NCBI RefSeq assembly: GCF_001676725.1
Contig: NZ_CP016172.1
Location: forward strand, 434,001-498,000
Reading direction: 5' to 3'
Length of the DNA stretch: 64,000 nt
Origin: Bordetella flabilis
GTDB taxonomy: Bacteria > Pseudomonadota > Gammaproteobacteria > Burkholderiales > Burkholderiaceae_B
Shown: piece after piece, positions 53,358-62,352 of the stretch
Layout: each line of letters opens with the position of its first letter
Position numbering within the stretch: position 1 is the first letter of the stretch
Notes under the pieces: model-generated
The model's database searches: none
Seen by the model: only the letters and a program-made list of their open reading frames with translations
What the model was told of the DNA's origin: nothing
Translations under genes and position numbers: made by a program

Positions 53358-54254
53358 ATGGCGCTTGAAGTCACGCTGAGGCAGTTGCGAGCATTCGTGA
53401 CGGTGCTGGAGTGCGGAAGCTTTTCGGAGGCCGCGGACCGTATGCATCTGTCCCAGGCGGCGCTGAGCGGGCTGGTGAAGGAACTGGAAGGACGCCTGGG
53501 CGTGCGGCTGCTGGATCGCAATACGCGCAGCGTCGGCGCCTCGGTCGTCGGGTCGGCATTCGAACCGATGGTGCGCAGGGTGCTGGCCAATCTCGATGAG
53601 GCGCTGGAGAGCGTGACCAACCTGAAGGAGCTGCGCCGTGGACTGGTTCGCGTGGCCGCCCCGGAACCGCTTTCCTGCACGCTGGTGCCGGAACTGATTG
53701 CGCAGTTCGGGCAGCGTCACCCGGGCATCGACGTACGCTTCGACGATGTGCCGATCGAACAGGTGCTCGGGGGCCTGCACAGCGGCAGCGCCGACGTGGG
53801 ATTCGGGCCGGCCGGCGTGCTGGCGGACGACGCGCTCGAAGCCCATACGATCCGGGTGGATCCCTTGTGGGCGGCCCTGCGTCCCGATGACCCGCTCGCG
53901 GACGGCGAGTCGGTAAGCTGGAAGGCGCTGCGCGATCGTCCCCTGATCAATTACATGCCCAACCTGGCGCTGAACGTTCTGAGCAACGTGCCGCCGCGGC
54001 ATCATCCCAGGCAGGTCGTGCCGGTGCATCGCGTGAATACCGCGCTTTCCTTGCTGCGGGTACGGCCGGGGTATGTGATTTGTCCGTCCATGGCGCGGTC
54101 GCTGGTGCAGGGGTTTGGCTTGGTGTTCCTGCCCTTGCTCCAGCCGACCGTTACCTGGCGTATTGCGATTTTCGCGCGCAGCCGCTCGTTCCTGTCGCCT
54201 GCGGTGGAAAGCTTCCTGGACTTCGCCGTGGAGGCGGAGAGGGCCGGTCGATAA
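53358..54254 (+). CDS. LysR-family regulator of the acyl-CoA module
   Basis: 298 residues from the ATG at 53358, behind AAGGAG. HTH: LRQLRAFVTVLECGSFSEAA, then LSQAALSGLVKELEGRLGVRLLDRNTRSV as two blocks. The effector domain has GLVRVAAPEPLSCTLVPELI and a VGFGPAGVLADDALEA strand. It lies between the divergent Bug gene and the co-directional acyl-CoA synthetase fusion, and the same 23-bp motif stands before both. Most likely it activates both in response to the acid or CoA ester. Confidence 0.92.
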   Translation: MALEVTLRQLRAFVTVLECGSFSEAADRMHLSQAALSGLVKELEGRLGVRLLDRNTRSVGASVVGSAFEPMVRRVLANLDEALESVTNLKELRRGLVRVAAPEPLSCTLVPELIAQFGQRHPGIDVRFDDVPIEQVLGGLHSGSADVGFGPAGVLADDALEAHTIRVDPLWAALRPDDPLADGESVSWKALRDRPLINYMPNLALNVLSNVPPRHHPRQVVPVHRVNTALSLLRVRPGYVICPSMARSLVQGFGLVFLPLLQPTVTWRIAIFARSRSFLSPAVESFLDFAVEAERAGR

Positions 54255-54263
54255 ATAAGATCA

Positions 54264-54286
54264 GCTTATAGGTTTCACGGAAATCT
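54264..54286 (-). promoter_or_regulatory. candidate LysR site, copy 2
   Basis: On the minus strand it begins AGATTTCCGTGAAACCT and continues into TATAAGC; 20 of 23 bases equal copy 1. It is inverted relative to copy 1 and sits 67 bp before the ATG of the synthetase fusion, a normal place for a LysR activation site. Confidence 0.65.
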
Positions 54287-54352
54287 CGTCTTGCCCGATA
54301 AAATGGGCGGGCGTATCTTGGGCGGCCCAGCCTCCGGAGACGCCTCGCTCCC

Positions 54353-57300
54353 ATGATTTCGCAAGACCTCGATTCCTTCCTGTCACCCCGGTCCATCGCC
54401 GTCGTGGGCGCATCGTCGAACCGCAACAAGATCGGCGCGGTCCCCGTGCGATATCTCGTTGAACACGGATATGCCGGGGAGATATATCCCATCAATGCCC
54501 GGGCGGCGGAGATCGAAGGGCGCGCCGCCTATGCGTCGCTGCGCGAGGTGGGCCGGCCCATCGACCTGGCGATCTTCGCGATACCCGCTGCCGGCGCCGA
54601 CGCCGCGCTGGACGACGCGATCGCGGCCGGGGTCCGGAACATCGTCGTGTTTTCGGCCGGATATGCCGAGACGGGACCAGCGGGCGAAGCCGCCCAGCGC
54701 GCCTTCGCCGATAAGGCGCGCGCGGCCGGTATCCGGGTCCTGGGGCCAAACTGCCTGGGTTTCATGAATGTCGCCCGCTCGATATACGCGACCTTCTCCC
54801 CGGTGGTGTCGACGGGCCTGGCCAGGCCGGGGAAGGTCGGCATCGTCAGCCAGAGCGGCGCCTTCGGCGCCTATGCATACGGCATGGCGCGCGAGCGCGA
54901 CGTCGGCCTTTCCATGTGGATCACGACGGGAAACGAGTCGGATATCGCCGTGGCGGACTGCATCGCCTGGATGGCCCGCGACCCGGCCACGCAGGTCATC
55001 ATGGCCTACCTCGAAGGCTGCCGGGATGGCGCCGGGCTGCGCCAGGCCTTGGACCTGGCGCGCGCGGCGGGCAAGCCCGTGGTGGTGGTGAAGGTGGGCC
55101 GCACCTCCCTTGGCGCCATCACGGCCGCCTCGCATACCGCCGCATTGGCCGGTGACGACGCGGCGTTCGAGGCGCTGTTCCGGCAGCATGGGGCGTGGCG
55201 CGCGCGAACGATCGAGGAGTTCTTCGACGTGGCCCATAGCCTGGCTGTTTCCGGGCTGCCCGCCAACGACCGCGTCGGTCTGTTGACGGTCTCCGGCGGC
55301 GTCGGCGTGATGATGGCGGACGACGCGGCCGATGCGGGGCTGGACGTGCCGGAACTGCCGTCCTCCGCGCAGCAATCGATCCGCGCTCGCGTGCCGTTGG
55401 CCGCGACGCGCAACCCGGTGGACCTCACCGGCCAGGTGACCTCTGAACCCGAAGTGCTGGAAGTGGCCGCCCGGGCCATGCTTGGCGAAGCGGGCCATGG
55501 CAGCCTGCTGGTTTTCCTGGCTGCATTCGGCAGTACAGCCGCAATGCAGGACATCCAGCGCAGCCTGGGGCGGGACTTGCGGCGCGACTTCCCCGGGCGG
55601 GTGGTGATATTCAGCGCGCAGGTGCCGGCCGAACAGCATCGCGCCATCGAGGCATCGGGATGCCTGTGTTTCGCCGATCCAGCGCGCGCCATACGGGTCA
55701 TGGCCGCCATGAAGTTCTTTATCGGCAGCGCCCGCGCGAGCGCGACGAATGGCAGTCCGGCAAACGCGAGCACGGCCGACAGTGTCGCCTTCCACGCCGG
55801 ACCCTACAACGAGGCGGAGGCAATGGAGGTCTTGCGCGAGGCCGGCATACCGGTCCTGCCGGCAAGGCGGGCCGGGTCCCGCGACGAGGCCATCGCGGCC
55901 GCCTCGGCAATCGGATTCCCCGTTGCGATGAAGATCCTGTCGCGCGACATCACGCACAAGAGCGATGTCGGCGGCGTGGCGTTGAATATCCACGATGAGG
56001 CCGAGGCGGGCGCCGCGCACGACCGCGTCGTGTCGGCGGCGGTGGACGCCGCGCCCGATGCCCGCATCGATGGCGTATTGGTGGCGCCCATGCTGCGGGG
56101 CGGCGTGGAATGCATACTCGGGGCGCGCCGCGACCCGGTCCTGGGCGTCGTGGTCATGCTCGGCTCCGGCGGCGTGAACGTGGAACTGCTCGGGGACGTG
56201 GCGCTACGCCTGGCGCCCGTGGACCATCGGCAGGCGCGCGAGATGATCGGCGAACTGAAAACCGCGCCGCTACTGCACGGTTATCGCGGTGCTCCCATGG
56301 CGGATGTGGCCGCGCTGGCCGACGCCATCGTGCAGTTATCGCGCTTCGCCCTGTCCGCCGGCGACAGCCTGGAATCGGTCGAGCTCAATCCCTTCGTCGT
56401 GCGGGCCGAGGGGCAGGGCGCCGTCGCGCTGGACGCCGTATTGCTGACCCGCGCGCCGGCGTCCGACCCGGCCTCCGTTCGCGAGGCGGTGATCGCCACC
56501 CTGCCCCTGTTCGAGATGGCCCGCATGCGGGCCTCCAACACCGCGCGCAAGCATCCCACCCAGGGCTATGCCGGCGACAGCCCCGCATCGAGGATGCGGT
56601 GGGTGAACCAGTTCACGCACACGCGGCGGCTGCGCAGTCCGGAAGACAAGGAAGTCGTCACCCCGAACAACGACACGCTGTTCACGAACGCCTGGCTGGA
56701 CCTTTCGGCGGGGCCGCTGGTGCTGGACGTGCCGGAGATGGGGCGGCGCTACTGGGTGCTGGGCTTCCTGGACGCCTGGACCAACCCATGGGCCTACGCC
56801 GGGCGACGGACCACGGGCGGCGACGCGCAGCGGCTGTTCATTCACGGCCCCGACTGGGCCGGGGAAGTTCCCGCCGACATGCACAGGATCAGCGCGCCCT
56901 GCAACGACGTATGGGTCATCGGCCGCATTCTGGTGGACGCCACCGCGGAGGATCTGGCCAAGGTCCATGCGCTGCAGGACCGCTTCGCGATCTACCGGCC
57001 CGACGGCACGCCGGCGCTGTCGCGCGTCGATACCTTGCTCGACAACCGTGACACCGGCGTCCCGCAGGCCGCGGAATACCAGCGCGTACTGCGCACGATG
57101 CTGGCGCGCAACCCACCGGCGCGGCCGCTGCCGGGATGGCCGCCGGCAGCCGAGCCCCTGCAGCAGGTATTGTCCGATGTGTACACGGAGCTGCGCGACG
57201 TCGCCCAGCCCTCGCAACTGGGCGGCGGCTGGACGACTGCGGTCAATGTGCGCACCACTTTCGGGGACGATTACCTGACGCGTGCGCGCGTGGCCCGCAA

Positions 57301-57706
57301 CTGGATCGGCACGCTGGGTATCGAAGAGGCGATGTACATCATGGCCGAGGTGGACGCCGAGGGTGAAGCCTTGACCGGCGCCCGGCGCTATGTACTGCGC
57401 TTTGCGCCGGACAACGCATTGCAGGTCGGGGCCTTCTGGTCGATCACGCTGTACCGCCGCAGCGACTGCCTGCTGGTGGCCAATCCCATCGGACGCCACT
57501 CGATCGGCGACAGGACGCAAGGGCTGCGGCGCGATCCGGATGGCGGTCTCAGCATTTGCATCCAGGCGGATGATCCCGGCCCGGGAAGGAACTGGCTGCC
57601 CGCCCCCGCGAACGCGGGGTTCTACCTGACCTTGCGGCTGTACCAGCCGCAGCGTGCGCACCTCGAAGGCACGTTCGCCTATCCTCCGGTGCGCCGGGTA
57701 GACTGA
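54353..57706 (+). CDS. ADP-forming acyl-CoA synthetase fused to a DUF1254/DUF1214 protein
   Basis: 1117 residues in one uninterrupted frame. Residues ~1-700 are a complete NDP-forming acyl-CoA synthetase: CoA-binding domain (PRSIAVVGASSNRNKIG), succinyl-CoA-ligase-like domains with GPNCLGFMN, VSQSGAFGAYAYG and the phospho-His region SHTAALAGDDAAFEA (His ~261), and an ATP-grasp domain (GFPVAMKILSRDITHKSDVG; VLVAPMLRGGVECILG). Residues ~705-1117 are a DUF1254 (TPNNDTLFTNAWLDLSAGP; GFLDAWTNPWA) plus DUF1214 protein (FWSITLYRR; NPIGRHSIGDRT), which are normally separate, often exported proteins. No signal peptide is present, so both halves are cytoplasmic. It is followed by thiolase and SDR genes. 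Function of the C-terminal half is unknown. Confidence 0.92.
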   Translation: MISQDLDSFLSPRSIAVVGASSNRNKIGAVPVRYLVEHGYAGEIYPINARAAEIEGRAAYASLREVGRPIDLAIFAIPAAGADAALDDAIAAGVRNIVVFSAGYAETGPAGEAAQRAFADKARAAGIRVLGPNCLGFMNVARSIYATFSPVVSTGLARPGKVGIVSQSGAFGAYAYGMARERDVGLSMWITTGNESDIAVADCIAWMARDPATQVIMAYLEGCRDGAGLRQALDLARAAGKPVVVVKVGRTSLGAITAASHTAALAGDDAAFEALFRQHGAWRARTIEEFFDVAHSLAVSGLPANDRVGLLTVSGGVGVMMADDAADAGLDVPELPSSAQQSIRARVPLAATRNPVDLTGQVTSEPEVLEVAARAMLGEAGHGSLLVFLAAFGSTAAMQDIQRSLGRDLRRDFPGRVVIFSAQVPAEQHRAIEASGCLCFADPARAIRVMAAMKFFIGSARASATNGSPANASTADSVAFHAGPYNEAEAMEVLREAGIPVLPARRAGSRDEAIAAASAIGFPVAMKILSRDITHKSDVGGVALNIHDEAEAGAAHDRVVSAAVDAAPDARIDGVLVAPMLRGGVECILGARRDPVLGVVVMLGSGGVNVELLGDVALRLAPVDHRQAREMIGELKTAPLLHGYRGAPMADVAALADAIVQLSRFALSAGDSLESVELNPFVVRAEGQGAVALDAVLLTRAPASDPASVREAVIATLPLFEMARMRASNTARKHPTQGYAGDSPASRMRWVNQFTHTRRLRSPEDKEVVTPNNDTLFTNAWLDLSAGPLVLDVPEMGRRYWVLGFLDAWTNPWAYAGRRTTGGDAQRLFIHGPDWAGEVPADMHRISAPCNDVWVIGRILVDATAEDLAKVHALQDRFAIYRPDGTPALSRVDTLLDNRDTGVPQAAEYQRVLRTMLARNPPARPLPGWPPAAEPLQQVLSDVYTELRDVAQPSQLGGGWTTAVNVRTTFGDDYLTRARVARNWIGTLGIEEAMYIMAEVDAEGEALTGARRYVLRFAPDNALQVGAFWSITLYRRSDCLLVANPIGRHSIGDRTQGLRRDPDGGLSICIQADDPGPGRNWLPAPANAGFYLTLRLYQPQRAHLEGTFAYPPVRRVD

Positions 57707-57720
57707 ACCGGAGAATCGTC

Positions 57721-58905
57721 ATGGGAAAAGAAGTCTACGTTGTCTCGGCGGTGCGTACGGCGATCGGCCGCTTCGGTGGCGGCCTGAAGACCGTGCCGCC
57801 CGCCGAGCTGGCCACGACGGTGGTGCGCGAAGCGGTCCGGCGCGCCGGGGTCGTCCCGGATAGCGTGGGGCATATATCGATGGGGACCGTCATCACCACG
57901 GACCCGCGCGATATCTACATGAGCCGCATCGCCGCGCTCGATGCCGGGCTGCCGCAGGAAATCTCGGCGTTCAATGTCAACCGCCTTTGCGGTTCGGGCC
58001 TGCAGGCCATCGTGTCTTCGGCGCAGTCCATCCTCCTGGGCGACTGCGATGTAGCCGTCGGCGCCGGCTCGGAGTCCATGTCGCGCGCCGGCTACCTGGT
58101 GCAGTCGGCCCGCTGGGGCGCCCGCATGGGGGACTCGGCCATGCTGGACCTGATGCTGAATGCCCTGCATGATCCCTTCCACCAGGTCCACATGGGCATC
58201 ACGGCCGAGAATGTCGCGGAGCGGTTCGGCATCACGCGCCGCATGATGGACGAGCTTGCCGTGACCAGCCACCAGCGCGCGGCGGCGGCGATCGCCGCCG
58301 GTCGGTTCAAGGATCAGATCGTGCCGGTGCCCGTCGCGACGCGGCAAGGCGTGGTCCATTTCGACACGGACGAGCACGTCAAGCCCGACACCACCCTGGA
58401 GGTCCTGGCCGCCATGAAACCCGCCTTCAAGAAGGAAGGCGGCACCGTCACGGCGGGCAATGCGTCGGGCGTCAATGACGGCGCGGCCGCCGTGGTGCTG
58501 GTCAGCGCAGAAGCGGCGAAAATACAGAACCTGAAGCCGGTCGCGCGACTGGTCGGCTATGCCTGCGCCGGCGTGGAACCCGCGATCATGGGCACGGGCC
58601 CCATCCCCGCGACGCGCAGGCTGCTCGCACGGGTGGGCCTGAAGGTGGCCGACCTCGATGTCATCGAGTCGAACGAGGCCTTCGCGGCGCAGGCGTGCGC
58701 GGTCAGCAGGGAACTGGGCTTCGATCCTGGAAGGGTCAACCCCAACGGTTCCGGCATCTCGCTGGGTCATCCCATCGGCGCGACCGGCGCCATCATCACC
58801 ACCAAGGCGTTGCATGAGCTGCACCGCATCGGCGGGCGATACGCGCTGGTGACAATGTGCATAGGCGGCGGCCAGGGCATCGCGGCCATCTTCGAACGGG
58901 TTTGA
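57721..58905 (+). CDS. acetyl-CoA acyltransferase (thiolase)
   Basis: 394 residues. The thiolase signatures are complete: nucleophile Cys90 in NRLCGSGLQA, NGSGISLGHPIGATGA with the active-site His, and VTMCIGGGQGIA with the second Cys. VYVVSAVRTAIGRFGG at the N terminus is standard. It condenses or cleaves acyl-CoA, either in degradation of the acid activated by the upstream synthetase or as a biosynthetic step. The start lies 14 bases after the fusion gene, so they share an operon. Confidence 0.95.
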   Translation: MGKEVYVVSAVRTAIGRFGGGLKTVPPAELATTVVREAVRRAGVVPDSVGHISMGTVITTDPRDIYMSRIAALDAGLPQEISAFNVNRLCGSGLQAIVSSAQSILLGDCDVAVGAGSESMSRAGYLVQSARWGARMGDSAMLDLMLNALHDPFHQVHMGITAENVAERFGITRRMMDELAVTSHQRAAAAIAAGRFKDQIVPVPVATRQGVVHFDTDEHVKPDTTLEVLAAMKPAFKKEGGTVTAGNASGVNDGAAAVVLVSAEAAKIQNLKPVARLVGYACAGVEPAIMGTGPIPATRRLLARVGLKVADLDVIESNEAFAAQACAVSRELGFDPGRVNPNGSGISLGHPIGATGAIITTKALHELHRIGGRYALVTMCIGGGQGIAAIFERV

Positions 58906-58919
58906 ACGGACGGCAAAGC

Positions 58920-59801
58920 ATGTCCATGAGATTGAATGACAGGGTCGCCATCGTCACCGGGGCCGGCGGCGGCCTGGGGCGTACGCATGCCCTGGAGCTG
59001 GCGCGCCACGGGGCCTGCGTTGTGGTCAATGACCTGGGCGCTGGCGCGCAGGCCGTGGCCGAAGAGATACGCCAGGCGGGTGGCAAGGCCATCGCCCACG
59101 CCGGCGACGTGACGCGCCATGACGATATGCAGGCCATGGCGGACCAGGCGATGTCGGCGTTCGGCCGCATCGATATCCTGGTGAACAACGCGGGCATTCT
59201 GCGCGACCGCACTTTTGCGAAGATGGCGCTCGACGACTTCCGCCGGGTGCTGGACGTGCATGTCATGGGGTCTGTCAACGCCACCAAGGCGGTCTGGCCG
59301 CAGATGCAGTCGCAACACTATGGCCGTATCGTGATGACGACCTCTTCGTCCGGCCTGTATGGCAACTTCGGCCAGTCGAACTACGGTACCGCGAAGATGG
59401 CATTGGTCGGCCTGATGCAGACGCTCGCGCTGGAAGGCGCCAGGCACGACATACGGGTGAACTGCCTGGCGCCCAGCGCCGTCACCGCGATGACCGAGGG
59501 ACTATTGCCGCCCGAGGCCACGGCGGTCCTGACGCCGGAACGCGTCAGCCCGGGCGTGATTGCCCTGGTGTGCGACGAAGCGCCGACACGCATGATCCTG
59601 CTGGCCGGTGGAGGAAGCTTCGAATGCGCCCACATCACGATGACGCAGGGCATCCATGTTGCGGATGAACCCGATTGCGTAGACGCGCTATGCCGCCGCA
59701 TCGACGAAGTGCGGACGCGGGTAGGCGAGATGACGCCCGCCTCGGGATGGGACCAGCCCAGGCACGAGCTGGAAAAAGCCCAGGCGAGCCAGGGACAATG
59801 A
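58920..59801 (+). CDS. SDR-family 3-hydroxyacyl-CoA dehydrogenase-like protein
   Basis: 293 residues. VAIVTGAGGGLGRTHALELA is the cofactor motif, with the GGLGR-THA form found in peroxisomal multifunctional-enzyme type SDRs; VNNAGILRDRTF, then SSSGLYGNFGQSNYGTAK with the catalytic Ser, Tyr and Lys. A C-terminal extension of about 60 residues is beyond the core fold. Placed after a thiolase, it likely handles 3-hydroxyacyl- or 3-ketoacyl-CoA. ATG at 58920, two residues before a second ATG. Confidence 0.9.
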   Translation: MSMRLNDRVAIVTGAGGGLGRTHALELARHGACVVVNDLGAGAQAVAEEIRQAGGKAIAHAGDVTRHDDMQAMADQAMSAFGRIDILVNNAGILRDRTFAKMALDDFRRVLDVHVMGSVNATKAVWPQMQSQHYGRIVMTTSSSGLYGNFGQSNYGTAKMALVGLMQTLALEGARHDIRVNCLAPSAVTAMTEGLLPPEATAVLTPERVSPGVIALVCDEAPTRMILLAGGGSFECAHITMTQGIHVADEPDCVDALCRRIDEVRTRVGEMTPASGWDQPRHELEKAQASQGQ

Positions 59802-59834
59802 GCGGAACCCGCTTGCACGGGTCCACGGGCCGCC

Positions 59835-60887
59835 TCAGAACCGGTCGGCGTCGATAACGGCCTGGGCAAAGGCCTCCGGTGCTTCCTGCGGCAGGTTGTG
59901 CCCGACGCCGCCGGTAATCAGCCGGTGTTCATACCGGGCGGAGAACCTCTTCGCGTATGCGCTGGGAGGCGGATGCGGGGCGCCATTGGCGTCGCCCTCC
60001 ATGGTGATCGTCGGCACGCCGATCGACGGAAACCGTGCCAGCTTATTCTCCAGATCGTCGTAGCGAGCTTCCCCGGCGGCCAGGCCCAGCCGCCAGCGAT
60101 AGTTGTGTATCGCGACGCTGACGTGGTCCGGGTTATCGAAGGCCGATGCGGACCGCTCGAAGGTGGCGTCATCGAACGCCCACTGGGGCGATGCGAGTTC
60201 CCAGATAAGCCGGGCAAAATCGCGGGTGTACTTCTGGTAGCCCGCCTGTCCGCGTTCGGTGGCGAAGTAGAACTGATACCACCACTGGAGTTCGGCCTTC
60301 GGCGGCAGCGGCGTCCTGTTCAGTTCCTGGCTACCGATCAGATAGCCGCTGACGGACACCATGGCCTTGCATCGTTCCGGCCAGAGCGCGGCCATGATAT
60401 TCACGGTGCGGGCGCCCCAGTCATAACCGGCGACGATGGCCTGGTCGATCTTCAAGGCGTCCATCAAGGCAATCGCGTCGACGGCCAGCGCCGCCTGCTG
60501 ACCATTGCGTGGGGTATCCGCGGACAGGAAGCGCGTCGCGCCATAGCCCCGGAGGTAGGGAACGATGACGCGGTAGCCCGCGGCTGCCAGGATGGGCGCG
60601 ACGTCGACGTAGCTGTAGATATCGTAGGGCCACCCGTGCATCAAGAGGACGGGTTTGCCATCCGCCGGACCCGCTTCCGCGTAGGCGACGTCGAGCACGC
60701 CGGCCTGGATGTGCTTGAGCGGCGCGAAGGACGTATGGGCGCCGCGGGCCATGTTGGGCCTGGCCGCCGGTGCCGCGCTTGCGGGCGCGGCGACAGCGGC
60801 TCCCGCGATGCCCAGCTGGGCGGCCGCGATGCCGAGCGCAGCGACGTCGATAAAGCGTCGTCTTTGGGGATTGATCTCTGTGGACAT
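59835..60887 (-). CDS. exported alpha/beta hydrolase (epoxide hydrolase/haloalkane dehalogenase type)
   Basis: 350 residues from the ATG at 60887 behind GAGGAGA. A twin-arginine-like signal (PQRRRFIDVAALGIAAAQLG) ends in an Ala-rich region, so it is probably exported folded. LMHGWPYDIYSY is the oxyanion motif; the nucleophile elbow is AGYDWGART, where Asp replaces Ser, as in epoxide hydrolases and dehalogenases. GGVGHNLPQEAPEAFA carries the His. It converges on the SDR gene and follows the amidase gene in the leftward direction. Confidence 0.9.
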   Translation of the reverse strand: MSTEINPQRRRFIDVAALGIAAAQLGIAGAAVAAPASAAPAARPNMARGAHTSFAPLKHIQAGVLDVAYAEAGPADGKPVLLMHGWPYDIYSYVDVAPILAAAGYRVIVPYLRGYGATRFLSADTPRNGQQAALAVDAIALMDALKIDQAIVAGYDWGARTVNIMAALWPERCKAMVSVSGYLIGSQELNRTPLPPKAELQWWYQFYFATERGQAGYQKYTRDFARLIWELASPQWAFDDATFERSASAFDNPDHVSVAIHNYRWRLGLAAGEARYDDLENKLARFPSIGVPTITMEGDANGAPHPPPSAYAKRFSARYEHRLITGGVGHNLPQEAPEAFAQAVIDADRF

Positions 60888-61039
60888 CCGTTTCTCCTCG
60901 ATCTGAACAGTGCAGGCATTTACGCAAGCCCATGTATCCGCACTGTGTTGGGAGAAGGAAGCTTCTGTAAGGCCGTGTATGCGCACGGCGAGCGGATCAA
61001 CTTCGATACAAAATGCGGGGCAATCCGTGACGGCCCGCT

Positions 61040-62290
61040 CTACCGAAACGGCCCCGCCACGCGCAACGCATCCGCCCAGCGCAATAGGGCCCAATCCATA
61101 TCGGGACGCGCCACCCACTGCACCCCCACGGGCAGCCCTTGGTCGCCAACGGCGACTGGCAGGTGCAGGCAAGGCCAGCCCAGCAGGGACCACAGACGGT
61201 TGAACACCGAGGAGCCGGTGCTCCGCAGCCCGTGCGGGGCCTCGCCGGGCGCGCTGGGCGCCACGATGAAATCGATGTCCCCGAACAAGTCTTCCCACTT
61301 GCGTGCCAAGGCCTGGCGTCGTGCCTGCATGCGCACATGGCTGCCATGGTCGATGGAAAGGCCTGCTTCAACCGCCTGCCGCAATGGCTCGCTGACCAGC
61401 TGTCCACGTGCCCGCACCACGGACATCATGCCCCGTGCGAGCTCGTAGCGCATGATGCAACCGTGCAGGGCGTTCAACTCGTCGATGTCCGCGTCCACCG
61501 AGGGGAACACGAGGGTCGCGCCTTGCGCCTGCAAGGCATGCACACATTGCGCCATCGCCGCGGATGCGCCGCCGGTCAACGCGCCCAGCGACGCGCATGG
61601 CAACACCGCGACCTTGGGCGCGCGATTGCTCAGTGCGGGCGCCGAGGGATCCGGCATCAGCACCGAGGCGACGGCCAGGGCTTGCGGGATCGTGCGTGTG
61701 TACCAGCCTATGGTATCCAGGGAGTCGCATAGCACGTGCATGCCCATGCGGTGTATGCGGCCGAAGGTGGGCTTGTAGCCGACGACACCGCAATAGGCCG
61801 CCGGACGTATCATCGAGCCGCCGGTCTGCGTGCCCAACGCCAACTCCACCATCCCCGCGGCCACCGCCGCGGCCGAGCCGCTGGACGATCCGCCGGGGGT
61901 ATGCGTGGGCCGATGCGGATTGCGAGTGGGCCCGGGTGTCGTAAAGGCGAACTCGGCGGTCACGGTTTTTCCCAGCGGAATGGCGCCGGCCCCGCGCAGC
62001 TGGGCGACGCATGCGCTGTCGAAGGCCCTGGGTTCCGCATCCATGGCCAATGCGCCGCAGCGCGTCGGCATGCCGGCGACATCGATAATATCCTTGACGC
62101 CGAAGGCTACGCCCGCGAGGACGCCGGGTCGCCGCACGCTGGCCTCCGGCGCCGCCTCGGGCAACCAGGCCCAGGCCTGGATGTCGGCATCGCGTGTTGC
62201 GATTTCCCGCAGCACGTCGCCCGGGTCGCGATCGGCGAACAGCGGCGTGCGGGGAAGGGATTCCGGAGAAGAGGCTGCGGTGTGCGTCAT
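61040..62290 (-). CDS. amidase-signature-family hydrolase
   Basis: 416 residues from the ATG at 62290. The Ser-cisSer-Lys machinery is visible: Lys in AGVAFGVKDIIDVAGMPT, and THTPGGSSSGSAAAVAAGMV with the two serines. ALGTQTGGSMIRPAAYCGVVGYKPTFG (read as GTQTGGSMIRPA and GVVGYKPT) completes the signature. It hydrolyses an amide; substrate unknown. It follows the Bug receptor gene in the same direction, so the amide may be the compound delivered through that receptor. The open frame continuing upstream to 63322 is a shadow of the Bug gene. Confidence 0.92.
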   Translation of the reverse strand: MTHTAASSPESLPRTPLFADRDPGDVLREIATRDADIQAWAWLPEAAPEASVRRPGVLAGVAFGVKDIIDVAGMPTRCGALAMDAEPRAFDSACVAQLRGAGAIPLGKTVTAEFAFTTPGPTRNPHRPTHTPGGSSSGSAAAVAAGMVELALGTQTGGSMIRPAAYCGVVGYKPTFGRIHRMGMHVLCDSLDTIGWYTRTIPQALAVASVLMPDPSAPALSNRAPKVAVLPCASLGALTGGASAAMAQCVHALQAQGATLVFPSVDADIDELNALHGCIMRYELARGMMSVVRARGQLVSEPLRQAVEAGLSIDHGSHVRMQARRQALARKWEDLFGDIDFIVAPSAPGEAPHGLRSTGSSVFNRLWSLLGWPCLHLPVAVGDQGLPVGVQWVARPDMDWALLRWADALRVAGPFR

Positions 62291-62352
62291 TGCGTGGACA
62301 GGTGAACGGCACGCCGGCGTTGCGCCACTATTGCCGGCGCGCCGGCGCCGGA

